NCBI GenBank assembly: GCA_020636195.1
Contig: JACJYH010000002.1
Coordinates: 248,001 to 312,000 of the forward strand
Source of the DNA: Lewinellaceae bacterium
GTDB taxonomy: Bacteria > Bacteroidota > Bacteroidia > Chitinophagales > Saprospiraceae
Reading direction: 5' to 3'
DNA length: 64,000 bases
Part shown: positions 54,695 to 62,503 of the stretch, piece by piece
Layout: every line of letters begins with the position of its first letter
How positions within the stretch are numbered: position 1 is the stretch's first letter
Position numbers and translations under genes: made by a program
The notes under the pieces: generated by a model
Told to the model about the DNA's origin: nothing
Databases searched by the model: none
Seen by the model: the letters and a program-made list of their open reading frames with translations, nothing else

Positions 54695-56578
54695 ATGATG
54701 AAAAATGAAATTATCCATAGAGTGTATGATTTTATCAAGGAGTTTCCACCATTTAATTATTTGACCAAAGATGACCTTCTTTCTATTGCATCTTCGGTTG
54801 TAGTAAAATATTTCCCCAAAGGTTCTATTGTATTTGATTTGGGTGAAGCTCCTTCTGAATACTTCTATGTAGTCAATACTGGAGCCATTGAATTGTTAGA
54901 AAATGAGAATAGTATTGTGGACGTTTGTGACGAAGGTGATGTGTTTGGTATTCGGCCTCTTATAGCCCAAACTCCATATTTACTTAAAGCTCGAGCACAA
55001 GAAGAATCAGTGATTTATGCTATTGACATCAAAACGTTCAGCCCTTTGATGGAAAAAAACCACAAGGTGAGTCTGTACTTAGCGACGAATTTCGCCATTG
55101 GAACATCTAATATGTTCTTTAAAAATCCAAAATCTCCTACCTCTGATGTGTCAAGTATTCACACTGAATTATTTACAGTAGATACTTCAAAAGCACCGAT
55201 TTTTATTGACGCTACAAAAACCATCAAAGACGCAGCCTCACTTATGGTACAGTTAAACATCGGATCAGTCATCATCTGTGATGTTGAACAAAAGCCAATA
55301 GGCATCATTACAGACAAAGATTTGAGAATCAAGGTAGTAGCGGGAAATCATGATAAGTCAGAACAGGTTGAAAATATTATGTCTTCTCCCGTAAAGTGCG
55401 TAGAACCGCATCGTACCTTGGCGGAACTTCAAATGAAAATGTTGTCTCAAAGAATCAGCCATTTGGCAATAACGGAAGACGGAACAGATCAAAGTAAACT
55501 AGTCGCTGTGGTATCAGAACATGATCTCGTAGTTCAGCAAGGTGACAATCCAGCCATCCTTCTTAAAGAAATTGCCAAAGCTACAACGGCCAACGACCTT
55601 GCAAATGTGAGGACAAAAATGACGTCATTGCTAGGAAAATATCTTGAACAAAATATGGCTGTAAGTTTTATTGCCCAAATCATTTCAGAATTAAATGATG
55701 AGATAATTAAAAAATGTATCTTCTTTGCAGAAGAGAAACTGGGATCAGAACTATACAAAGACATCCAATATTGTTGGCTATCCATAGGTAGTGAAGGCAG
55801 ACAAGAACAATTATTGGTCACCGATCAAGACAATGCTATTATTTTTGAAGAAAATCCTTTGGTACCTGATATCAAGGAAAAATGCTTGGCATTAGCAGTG
55901 GAAGTGACAGCCATGCTAAATAAAATCGGATACGAATATTGTCCTGCAGAAATGATGGCGTCAAATCCATTGTGGTGCCAAAGTCTTGAAGAATGGAAAA
56001 ATACATTTTCTAAATGGATGTTTCAGCCCACGGAACAGGATATCATGATGTGTACTATATTCTTTGATTTTAGGCCCGTATATAAGAAGAAATCACTTTC
56101 AGCTGACCTAGCACAATACATTTATTCTGATATGGAGAAGAATGATGTGTTTATTCATTTATTAGCAAAAAATGCCCTGCAAAATCCACCTCCATTATCA
56201 TTTTTCAGGAATCTAGTTTTGGAAAAAAATGGTGAACATAAAGATAGTTTTGACATCAAATTGCGGGCTATGATGCCATTGGCTGATGCTGCTCGAGTTC
56301 TGATTCTACAACATAGATTGGAAGGAGAAAATAACACTTTGAAAAGATTTAAAAAATTGGCTGAGATGGAACATAATAATTCTGAATTATTTGAAATGGC
56401 CGCCGATGCTTATGAAATTCTTATGGATGCTCGGGCCAAAAATGGCTTGCTGAACAATGACTCAGGGAGGTACATCAAACCTGACGATATGGATAAAATG
56501 GATCGATTGATGTTAAGAAATGCGTTTCAGCCAATTGATCAATTACAACAAATTTTAAAAGTTAGGTTTCAACTATAA
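54695..56578 (+). CDS. cNMP-binding/CBS/DUF294 nucleotidyltransferase-like protein
   Basis: 627 residues from ATG 54695. Order of domains: cyclic-nucleotide-binding-like barrel (~20-130; VVVKYFPKGSIVFDLGEAPSEYFYVVNTGAIELLE), two CBS motifs (~165-290; IKDAASLMVQLNIGSVIICDVEQKPIGIITDKDLR and CVEPHRTLAELQMKML ... AVVSEHDLVV), the DUF294 nucleotidyltransferase core (WLSIGSEGRQEQLLVTDQDNAIIF, with the GS and DxD-like residues of Pol-beta folds) and the helical DUF294_C (to ~620). The family resembles GlnD-type transferases and is often found beside acetate-permease and acs genes. Nucleotide ligands of CBS and cNMP domains suggest energy or cAMP sensing. Followed by the exonuclease gene after 11 bp. 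Confidence 0.88.
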   Translation: MMKNEIIHRVYDFIKEFPPFNYLTKDDLLSIASSVVVKYFPKGSIVFDLGEAPSEYFYVVNTGAIELLENENSIVDVCDEGDVFGIRPLIAQTPYLLKARAQEESVIYAIDIKTFSPLMEKNHKVSLYLATNFAIGTSNMFFKNPKSPTSDVSSIHTELFTVDTSKAPIFIDATKTIKDAASLMVQLNIGSVIICDVEQKPIGIITDKDLRIKVVAGNHDKSEQVENIMSSPVKCVEPHRTLAELQMKMLSQRISHLAITEDGTDQSKLVAVVSEHDLVVQQGDNPAILLKEIAKATTANDLANVRTKMTSLLGKYLEQNMAVSFIAQIISELNDEIIKKCIFFAEEKLGSELYKDIQYCWLSIGSEGRQEQLLVTDQDNAIIFEENPLVPDIKEKCLALAVEVTAMLNKIGYEYCPAEMMASNPLWCQSLEEWKNTFSKWMFQPTEQDIMMCTIFFDFRPVYKKKSLSADLAQYIYSDMEKNDVFIHLLAKNALQNPPPLSFFRNLVLEKNGEHKDSFDIKLRAMMPLADAARVLILQHRLEGENNTLKRFKKLAEMEHNNSELFEMAADAYEILMDARAKNGLLNNDSGRYIKPDDMDKMDRLMLRNAFQPIDQLQQILKVRFQL

Positions 56579-56589
56579 AGTTAAATTTT

Positions 56590-57276
56590 ATGAAGTGGAA
56601 TGGCATTTTTCCTAGGTTATTTACAAAAAACGATATATCCTTTTCAACTGAATACCAGAACTACTTGAAGAGCTATGCCGCACCAAATATGAAATCAAAA
56701 ATCGTAGATCAATCGTTTGTTGTTTTTGATACCGAAACAACAGGTTTTGATTTGTCGGCTTCTAGACTATTGTCATTGGGAGCTGTAATGGTTCAAAATA
56801 ATAGTTTTCATATAAACCAATCTCTTTCAATTGCTTTTCAGCAATCTGTACGCCATACAGAAGATGCTGTTGCAATACACGGTATAGTAACAAACGAGCA
56901 AATCGGGTTAGCTGAAGAAGAGGTAATAAAAATTTTCTATGACTATATTGGTTCATCGGTTATTGTGGGACATCACACTGCTTTTGATATACAAATGGTG
57001 CAATATTGCGGTAAAAAGTATGGATTTGGACCTATTTTAAATCCTACATTGGATACATCATATCTTGCAAAAAGATTGGACAATCCTTATAATCCCATGC
57101 AGCAGAACCCAAAGGATTATTCATTAGATGCCTTGTGTGAGAGATTTGATATCATCGCTAAAGCTAGGCATACGGCGGATGGAGATGCATATCTCACGGC
57201 GCTTGTTTTTATGAAAATCGTTAAACAGTTCGAATTGAAAGGCGTTTTTTATCTTAAGGATATTTTGAAAAATTGA
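56590..57276 (+). CDS. DnaQ-like 3'-5' exonuclease (DEDDh)
   Basis: 228 residues. Catalytic DEDDh residues are all visible: FDTETTG (Asp, Glu), VGHHTAFDIQM (Asp) and ARHTADGDAYLT (His, Asp). It resembles the epsilon subunit of DNA polymerase III but is encoded directly after the DUF294 protein, a pairing seen widely in proteobacteria, so a nucleotide- or RNA-processing role with that protein is likelier than replication proofreading (inference). An N-terminal ~40-residue extension (MKWNGIFPRLFTKNDISFS) is typical of this DUF294-linked subgroup. Confidence 0.87.
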   Translation: MKWNGIFPRLFTKNDISFSTEYQNYLKSYAAPNMKSKIVDQSFVVFDTETTGFDLSASRLLSLGAVMVQNNSFHINQSLSIAFQQSVRHTEDAVAIHGIVTNEQIGLAEEEVIKIFYDYIGSSVIVGHHTAFDIQMVQYCGKKYGFGPILNPTLDTSYLAKRLDNPYNPMQQNPKDYSLDALCERFDIIAKARHTADGDAYLTALVFMKIVKQFELKGVFYLKDILKN

Positions 57277-57316
57277 AAATATTTTGATGCTATAATCATA
57301 TAAATAAGGTAGCGAA

Positions 57317-57790
57317 ATGAAGGCACATAAATACTATTTAGATTTGAATTGGGTTGGAAATACAGGTACTGGAACTTCTACTTATAATGCGTATCAGAGG
57401 GATTTTATACTCAGTTTCCAAAATAAACCCGATATTTTAGGGTCGTCGGATTCCATATTCTTAGGTGATCAGAAGAAACATAACCCGGAAGATCTTTTTC
57501 TCGCATCCATAGCAACGTGTCACATGTTGTGGTACCTACACCTTTGTGCAGATCATAAAATTGTTGTGCTCCAATATTCTGACCATCCGGAAGGAGTATT
57601 GACACTAAAAAAAGATGGAAGTGGCAGGTTTACTGAAGTTACCTTGCATCCTAAAGTAGTTATATCTGATGATTCGGATGTAGATAAGGCTACTTCGCTC
57701 CACCACCTAGCTTCGCAATACTGTTTTATTGCCAATAGTCTGAATTTTGAAGTCCAATATTTACCTATGACATTGGTACATGGACATTGA
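57317..57790 (+). CDS. OsmC family peroxide-resistance-like protein
   Basis: 157 residues. NPEDLFLASIATCHMLWYLHLC is the OsmC core with the reactive cysteine, and LHHLASQYCFIANSLNFEV supplies the second. Both positions are those of the OsmC/Ohr thiol peroxidases, which reduce organic hydroperoxides in the cytoplasm; the spacing and short length fit the OsmC-like rather than the Ohr subgroup. Lies 40 bp after the exonuclease gene on the same strand. Confidence 0.88.
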   Translation: MKAHKYYLDLNWVGNTGTGTSTYNAYQRDFILSFQNKPDILGSSDSIFLGDQKKHNPEDLFLASIATCHMLWYLHLCADHKIVVLQYSDHPEGVLTLKKDGSGRFTEVTLHPKVVISDDSDVDKATSLHHLASQYCFIANSLNFEVQYLPMTLVHGH

Positions 57791-57856
57791 CATTCTTGAT
57801 TCTAATAGAACTTAATGGAATGAATTCATGTTTGAAAAAAATAAAATAGCACATCG

Positions 57857-58324
57857 ATGTTTGGAAAAGTTAAAAAAATACTTGGCATAGAAGGTGCCAA
57901 AGTTGATATCATCATACCTGAAAAAATCAGTAAAGATGCCAAGGTTTTACATGGTATTTTGAAGATTACCAGTTTGTCAAATGACAATTCCATAGAGTCA
58001 ATTCATGTGAAATTGACTGAACGATATAGTCGTGGAAGAGGACAAGATAAATTGATCGATGAATATACGATGGGACAATTAGATAGGAAAGAGAAAATCA
58101 CCGTTTCAAAAAATGAAATCATTGAAGTTCCTTTCGAATTGGATTTTGTGTTTGTTCAGTCAGAAATGGATAGAATAGGGGATAATAATTTTTTGGCAAA
58201 AGGAATCGTTTTTCTGGCCAAGAAAGCGCGAAATGTGCAGTCTGAATACACCGTTCATGCTGAAGTCAAAGTGAAGGGAACGACCCTAAATCCCATTGTG
58301 TCTAAACCAATAATTCTTCAATAA
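57857..58324 (+). CDS. Arrestin-like/Spo0M-related protein
   Basis: 155 residues, no signal peptide. MFGKVKKILGIEGAKVDIIIPEKISKDAKVLHGILKITS is the start of an arrestin-N-like beta sandwich, and SIESIHVKLTERYSRGRG with VPFELDFVFVQSEMDR continues it. It resembles sporulation-control protein Spo0M-type domains, which occur far outside sporulating bacteria with unknown function. The next gene starts 2 bp after its stop, so the two are co-transcribed. Confidence 0.7.
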   Translation: MFGKVKKILGIEGAKVDIIIPEKISKDAKVLHGILKITSLSNDNSIESIHVKLTERYSRGRGQDKLIDEYTMGQLDRKEKITVSKNEIIEVPFELDFVFVQSEMDRIGDNNFLAKGIVFLAKKARNVQSEYTVHAEVKVKGTTLNPIVSKPIILQ

Positions 58325-58326
58325 TT

Positions 58327-58680
58327 ATGAAGAAAATTTATCATCTGACCACTTGTGATACCAATCGTAAGATTTTAGGATCTATAGATACCGATGGATT
58401 TGAAATGATCAATATCAAAGTTAATCCCATAGACGCGGAGACTTTAGATTGGCTCAAGTCAAAAGTAGGTAGCTATTATCAGCTTTTCAATAGTAAAGCA
58501 CAATTGTATAAACTAGTACCGATAGAGAAAAGACCCAAAAGAGATATAGGATATAGGAAGTTTATTTTATCTGATTATACCTACTTGAAACGGCCTGTAA
58601 TCATAGACCAAGAAGAACTTTTTATTGGGAGCGACAAATCTGTGGTTCAAAAATTAATGGAACACATTCCCAAGAAATGA
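58327..58680 (+). CDS. ArsC/Spx-like thioredoxin-fold protein
   Basis: 117 residues, the size of ArsC/Spx proteins. The N-terminus KIYHLTTCDTNRKIL places C10 and the Cx-T-x-R pattern where ArsC has its catalytic cysteine loop, and YTYLKRPVIIDQEELFIG is the ArsC-type RP-V-I end. Only one cysteine is present, so it cannot use the CxxC relay of some Bacteroidota relatives. It may be an arsenate reductase-like protein or a regulator (Spx-type). Encoded 2 bp after the Spo0M-like gene. Confidence 0.78.
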   Translation: MKKIYHLTTCDTNRKILGSIDTDGFEMINIKVNPIDAETLDWLKSKVGSYYQLFNSKAQLYKLVPIEKRPKRDIGYRKFILSDYTYLKRPVIIDQEELFIGSDKSVVQKLMEHIPKK

Positions 58681-58755
58681 CCTGCCGAAGTTTGTTAAAT
58701 TTCAAAGAAGAAAATCCAAACCATTTTTACTTTCTGAAATTATTGTTTATATTTT

Positions 58756-59934
58756 TTAAGTGATATATACCAACAAACCTTTTAAGTAATGTCCCTCCGG
58801 ATGAAATAGATTGATAGGGTGATCAGGACCTTGGCTCAAGGATTGAACAATGCGAATATTTCGATTTGATTCTATACCGGCAGCGATTATTGTATCTGTA
58901 AATAATTGTGTATGAATCACTTGGGAACAACTAAATGTAAACATCATGCCACCGCTTTTTACTTTTTTTATGGCTGCAATGTTCAGCCTTTTGTAGGCTT
59001 GAACAGCATTATGACGTTTGGCAATGCTTTTTGCAAATGCAGGAGGATCTACGATCACTAGATCATACATTTCGTCATTTTCACGATTCAAATATTGTAA
59101 AACATCTTCGGTAACTGCTTCATGAACTCCAGTTATCTGCCCAAGAAATTCTAAGTTTTTCTTACAAATTTCCATTGCCTTCCCTGATATATCCACAGAA
59201 ACAACTTTGGAAGCTGACGCATGTAAAGCATACATTGAAAATCCACCTGTGTAACTGAAACAATTCAAAACCGTCTTGCCTTTTGACAGTAGTCCAACCA
59301 ACCTTCTATTCTCCCTTTGATCCAAGAAAAATCCTGTTTTTTGACCGTTGATGATATCCACCTCGAAGCGGATCCCATGTTCTAAAATTTCAATTTTTTG
59401 TTTAGATCCTAAGAAATATCTGTCTTCGATATTTTCTCTGTTCAGGGTTTCCTTAGCACGAATAAAAATGGTGCTCAAACTTGGCAGTGAAATTTTCAAG
59501 GCTTCTCCGATCATATCAGACTGGAGGTACATGCCGAAAGAATGACATTGAATAACAGCAACATCATCATACACATCTACGATTAAACCCGGCATATCAT
59601 CTCCTTCTCCATGAATAAGCCGATAAGCATTGGAATGTGAATTTGGGATATTGATGGAAGATCGATATTGTATGGCTGCACAAAACTTTTCAATCCAAAA
59701 GGAAAGATCTATATAAGTTGGCAAAAATGATAAAATCCTGACAGCTATGGACCCTCTGTCACTATAATGACCAACACAAAGAAATTGACCGGCATGATTC
59801 AAAACTTCAATGACATCGCCATCTCGTACATCTGGTGATAGAGACCGCTTGTCAATAGCACCTGAAAAAATCCAAGGATGACGACGATGAATAGATGCGT
59901 CTTTGTTTTTTAGTAATCGGATTTTGTGTGTCAA
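58756..59934 (-). CDS. RlmI-like 23S rRNA cytosine-C5 methyltransferase
   Basis: 392 residues with a TTG start at 59934; no nearby ATG is in frame, and the text KIRLLKNKDASIHRRHPWIFSGAID is the typical PUA-like N-terminus of RlmI proteins. The EEHEAD/PUA part leads into the methyltransferase: VLNCFSYTGGFSMYALHASASKVVSVDISGKA (motif I), LVIVDPPAFAKS (catalytic DPPAF) and MMFTFSCSQVI (second cysteine). The family adds m5C to 23S rRNA using SAM. Confidence 0.88.
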   Translation of the reverse strand: MTHKIRLLKNKDASIHRRHPWIFSGAIDKRSLSPDVRDGDVIEVLNHAGQFLCVGHYSDRGSIAVRILSFLPTYIDLSFWIEKFCAAIQYRSSINIPNSHSNAYRLIHGEGDDMPGLIVDVYDDVAVIQCHSFGMYLQSDMIGEALKISLPSLSTIFIRAKETLNRENIEDRYFLGSKQKIEILEHGIRFEVDIINGQKTGFFLDQRENRRLVGLLSKGKTVLNCFSYTGGFSMYALHASASKVVSVDISGKAMEICKKNLEFLGQITGVHEAVTEDVLQYLNRENDEMYDLVIVDPPAFAKSIAKRHNAVQAYKRLNIAAIKKVKSGGMMFTFSCSQVIHTQLFTDTIIAAGIESNRNIRIVQSLSQGPDHPINLFHPEGHYLKGLLVYIT

Positions 59935-59959
59935 TTTTATTGATATTTTAGATTGATAA

Positions 59960-60640
59960 TCAGTGTGTTGTAAATTTATAACCTACACTACGGATTGAGT
60001 GGAAATATTTCGGTTTTTGGGGGTTTTCTTCAAAGTATTTTCTAAAAGACAAAATAAAATTATCAATAGTCCTTGTGTTTGGATATACATCATATCCCCA
60101 AACCGTTTGCAAGATTTGTTGACGAGATACGACTTCGTTATTTCTGTCGATCAATAACTTTAGCAACATCGTTTCTTTCTGAGTCAACGATATTTTCCCA
60201 TGCAGTGTGTGGGCTTCAAAGGTCAAAAAATTGATGGTATTTGGACCGAAATTGAAGGTGTTTGACGATACTATTTCATCATTAGTTCTTTTTAACAAGT
60301 TTTGTATCCTCAAACTTAGTTCTTCATAAAGAAATGGTTTTGGGATATAATCATCAGCTCCGACCCTCAATCCAGCTATTTTGTCGATGGCAGTGTCTTT
60401 GGCTGAGATCATGATGATGCCCACTTTAGAATTGGTCAATCTAATTTTTTGGCAAATGTCTAACCCATCTAATTCAGGTAGCATTATGTCTAATAAAACA
60501 ATGTCAAAATACTCACTATCCAATTTTTGTAGTGCCTCTTTACCCGTAGTGGCAGGCACAACTTCATACCCATCCAATTCTAGATTGAGCCTCAGTACAT
60601 GCTGAATATGTGGTTCATCATCGACGATCAATATCCTCAT
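59960..60640 (-). CDS. OmpR-family response regulator
   Basis: 226 residues. Receiver with D7/D8 in IVDDEP, phosphoacceptor D51 in IVLLDIMLPELDGL and K101 in YIPKPF. The C-terminal winged helix is SLTQKETMLLKLLIDRNNEVVSRQQILQTVWG and FHSIRSVGYKF, the OmpR/PhoB pattern. Its start is 9 bp after the stop of the histidine kinase gene, so they form a two-component operon. Targets unknown. Confidence 0.93.
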   Translation of the reverse strand: MRILIVDDEPHIQHVLRLNLELDGYEVVPATTGKEALQKLDSEYFDIVLLDIMLPELDGLDICQKIRLTNSKVGIIMISAKDTAIDKIAGLRVGADDYIPKPFLYEELSLRIQNLLKRTNDEIVSSNTFNFGPNTINFLTFEAHTLHGKISLTQKETMLLKLLIDRNNEVVSRQQILQTVWGYDVYPNTRTIDNFILSFRKYFEENPQKPKYFHSIRSVGYKFTTH

Positions 60641-60649
60641 TATTCTAAT

Positions 60650-61618
60650 TTAACTCTTGATTGTGACTTCAAAAATAGTACCTTTTGGTGTATTTTGTCG
60701 AACAATAATTTTCCCTTTCATTGCCTCTACTAGGGATTTTACAATATATAACCCCAAACCTGTGCCTTGGGTTGATCTGGTATTTTCGTCTCCGATTCTA
60801 TAAAATCTTCTGAATATCAATTCTCTTTCATGCACCGGAATACCAATGCCATTGTCAGCTATAGTCACATGCAGTGTCCCCTCTTTGCATTCTGCATTCA
60901 TCACAATAGACGGATATGGCATACTATACTTGATGGCATTTTCTATAAGGTTGCTTATGATAAGGCTGAATGCATCTTGATCAACATGTGCAATGCAAGA
61001 TCCAGGTGTATTAAACTGTAAATCTACATATGGGTGCATTGCTAATTGATTTTGAATAATTTTTTCAATTACTGGTTGTACATTAATGCTTTTCATCTGT
61101 ATTGCGAAGTCTCTACGCACTTTTGATGCCATCAGTATATTATTGATCAAGGATTCTAATCTATTGGTTTCCGAACAAAGATTATCTTGCAATTGCCTTG
61201 ACTGCTCATTTGATAGATGTCTCTTTTGAAATGTTTCGCCGATTAATTTTATGGCTGCCAGCGGTGACTTCAGCTCATGTGTCACTGAGAGGAGAAAATT
61301 CTGTTCATTTTTACTAGCTATAAGAGTATTTTGATACGACTTTCGGATGAAAGACAATCCTAGCACCAGAGACAACCCAAATACCATGCTTTCACCAAGA
61401 ATCATAAGTTTTTTATTGTGGTATGCTGATGTCAATGATTGCAGCTCTTGTGATAAACTGCCGGAAATTTCTCCAGGAGAATTTTCATTTTGAAATTGTA
61501 TTGAAACTAGGTCAGTCTTGACATTATACAATTCGTTATGTGTTCTCAACAACAGTACCGTCCACCAACCTAGTGCAAGTAACATGTACATCATGACAGT
61601 ATAATATAAATATTTCAC
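60650..61618 (-). CDS. Membrane sensor histidine kinase
   Basis: 322 residues. Two transmembrane helices (YYTVMMYMLLALGWWTVLLL and LMILGESMVFGLSLVLGLSF) flank a short periplasmic segment of ~45 residues, so the input is probably through the membrane or a small ligand. HisKA carries H114 in VTHELKSPLAAI; HATPase_c has NLIENAIKYS, DNGIGIP and GTGLGLYIV. Co-transcribed with the OmpR-type regulator downstream. Signal unknown. Confidence 0.92.
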   Translation of the reverse strand: MKYLYYTVMMYMLLALGWWTVLLLRTHNELYNVKTDLVSIQFQNENSPGEISGSLSQELQSLTSAYHNKKLMILGESMVFGLSLVLGLSFIRKSYQNTLIASKNEQNFLLSVTHELKSPLAAIKLIGETFQKRHLSNEQSRQLQDNLCSETNRLESLINNILMASKVRRDFAIQMKSINVQPVIEKIIQNQLAMHPYVDLQFNTPGSCIAHVDQDAFSLIISNLIENAIKYSMPYPSIVMNAECKEGTLHVTIADNGIGIPVHERELIFRRFYRIGDENTRSTQGTGLGLYIVKSLVEAMKGKIIVRQNTPKGTIFEVTIKS

Positions 61619-61893
61619 GAAGTTATGAATTTAATGAAATGATAAACAATACAACATAGAAAAAAGGTTTGCTGATAAATCTTTTGAATTTAAATTTATT
61701 AACCTTGACTCTTATAAAAATATGAGTTTGATTGAAAGGAAATAGCTATAGAGACGAACTATTTGGAATCAACCTTTTTATGCATCAGTTTTTATCATAG
61801 CAAATTTGTAGTTAAGATTTAAAAGGATGAGATTTAGTTGGTTATTTCCAAAAATGACCCAAAATATAGTTAAAATACTGATTAGAATGTCGT

Positions 61894-61923
61894 TTATCCA
61901 CAAATAAATGTTTATTATCCACA
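61894..61923 (+). other. Two perfect DnaA boxes in tandem
   Basis: TTATCCACA occurs at 61894-61902 and 61915-61923, same orientation, starts 21 bp apart (two helical turns), in an AT-rich intergenic region. This exact 9-mer is the consensus DnaA box. Could be part of an origin or a DnaA-controlled promoter. Confidence 0.55.
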
Positions 61924-62074
61924 AATATTTAATTAGATAAAGTTGGTGAAATGTTCATATATATATTTGCACACATATTTTAAATCGTGAATAATAAGTA
62001 AAAATATATTAACTGAAATAATGATTTGAAATAAAATATCCCACCGATCCGACCTGCTAAATGATAGACTTTCA

Positions 62075-62106
62075 AAATTGTATATTCAATTTTGCATATA
62101 CAATTT
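62075..62106. repeat. Inverted repeat
   Basis: AAATTGTATA (62075-62084) and TATACAATTT (62097-62106) are perfect complements separated by 12 bp; may be a regulator-binding site or chance in AT-rich DNA. Confidence 0.4.
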
Positions 62107-62503
62107 GATTTCCTAAATATATTGAAATATGGGTTATTGGTGGTTAAAAGGAAAATTATGATGTTTCAAACACCCGAGAAGTAATATTCTTGTGGTAACT
62201 TCAAAGAATTAAATTTTAACTGATTTTGGTTGTAAATAAAAAAGTGGAGAAAACGCTTTTTTCTTAAAATCTCAATTTTTATAATTCCATATTATTTTCT
62301 TTTTTGAATTTTCGACCCAGGTAATGCAGAATTAGGGCTGGTATTATTTGATGCAGATTTCAGTAGAAGTTAGCATTAATACTCAAATAGCACGATAAAG
62401 TCTGCATTCTTACAGCTAGGTATGTATTAATGTTAAATTAGAAAATGACAGATATAAACACAAGCGAGGATATTTTAAAAATTCAATGTCAAATACAGAT
62501 CAA

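Larger units (their letters stand above)
61619..62485. other. 867-bp gene-free AT-rich spacer
   Basis: No supportable reading frame was found. Contents seen: two perfect DnaA boxes (61894-61902, 61915-61923), an AT-rich stretch with TATATATAT (~61954), an inverted repeat (62075-62084 with 62097-62106), and a hairpin aaaaaagtg/cgctttttt (62238-62262). Upstream of the large exported gene at the right edge. Confidence 0.6.

Noticed and set aside
62238..62262. Hairpin aaaaaagtg/cgctttttt as a terminator
   Set aside because: The stem is almost all A-T with one G-U pair and no gene ends nearby on either strand, so it is not called.
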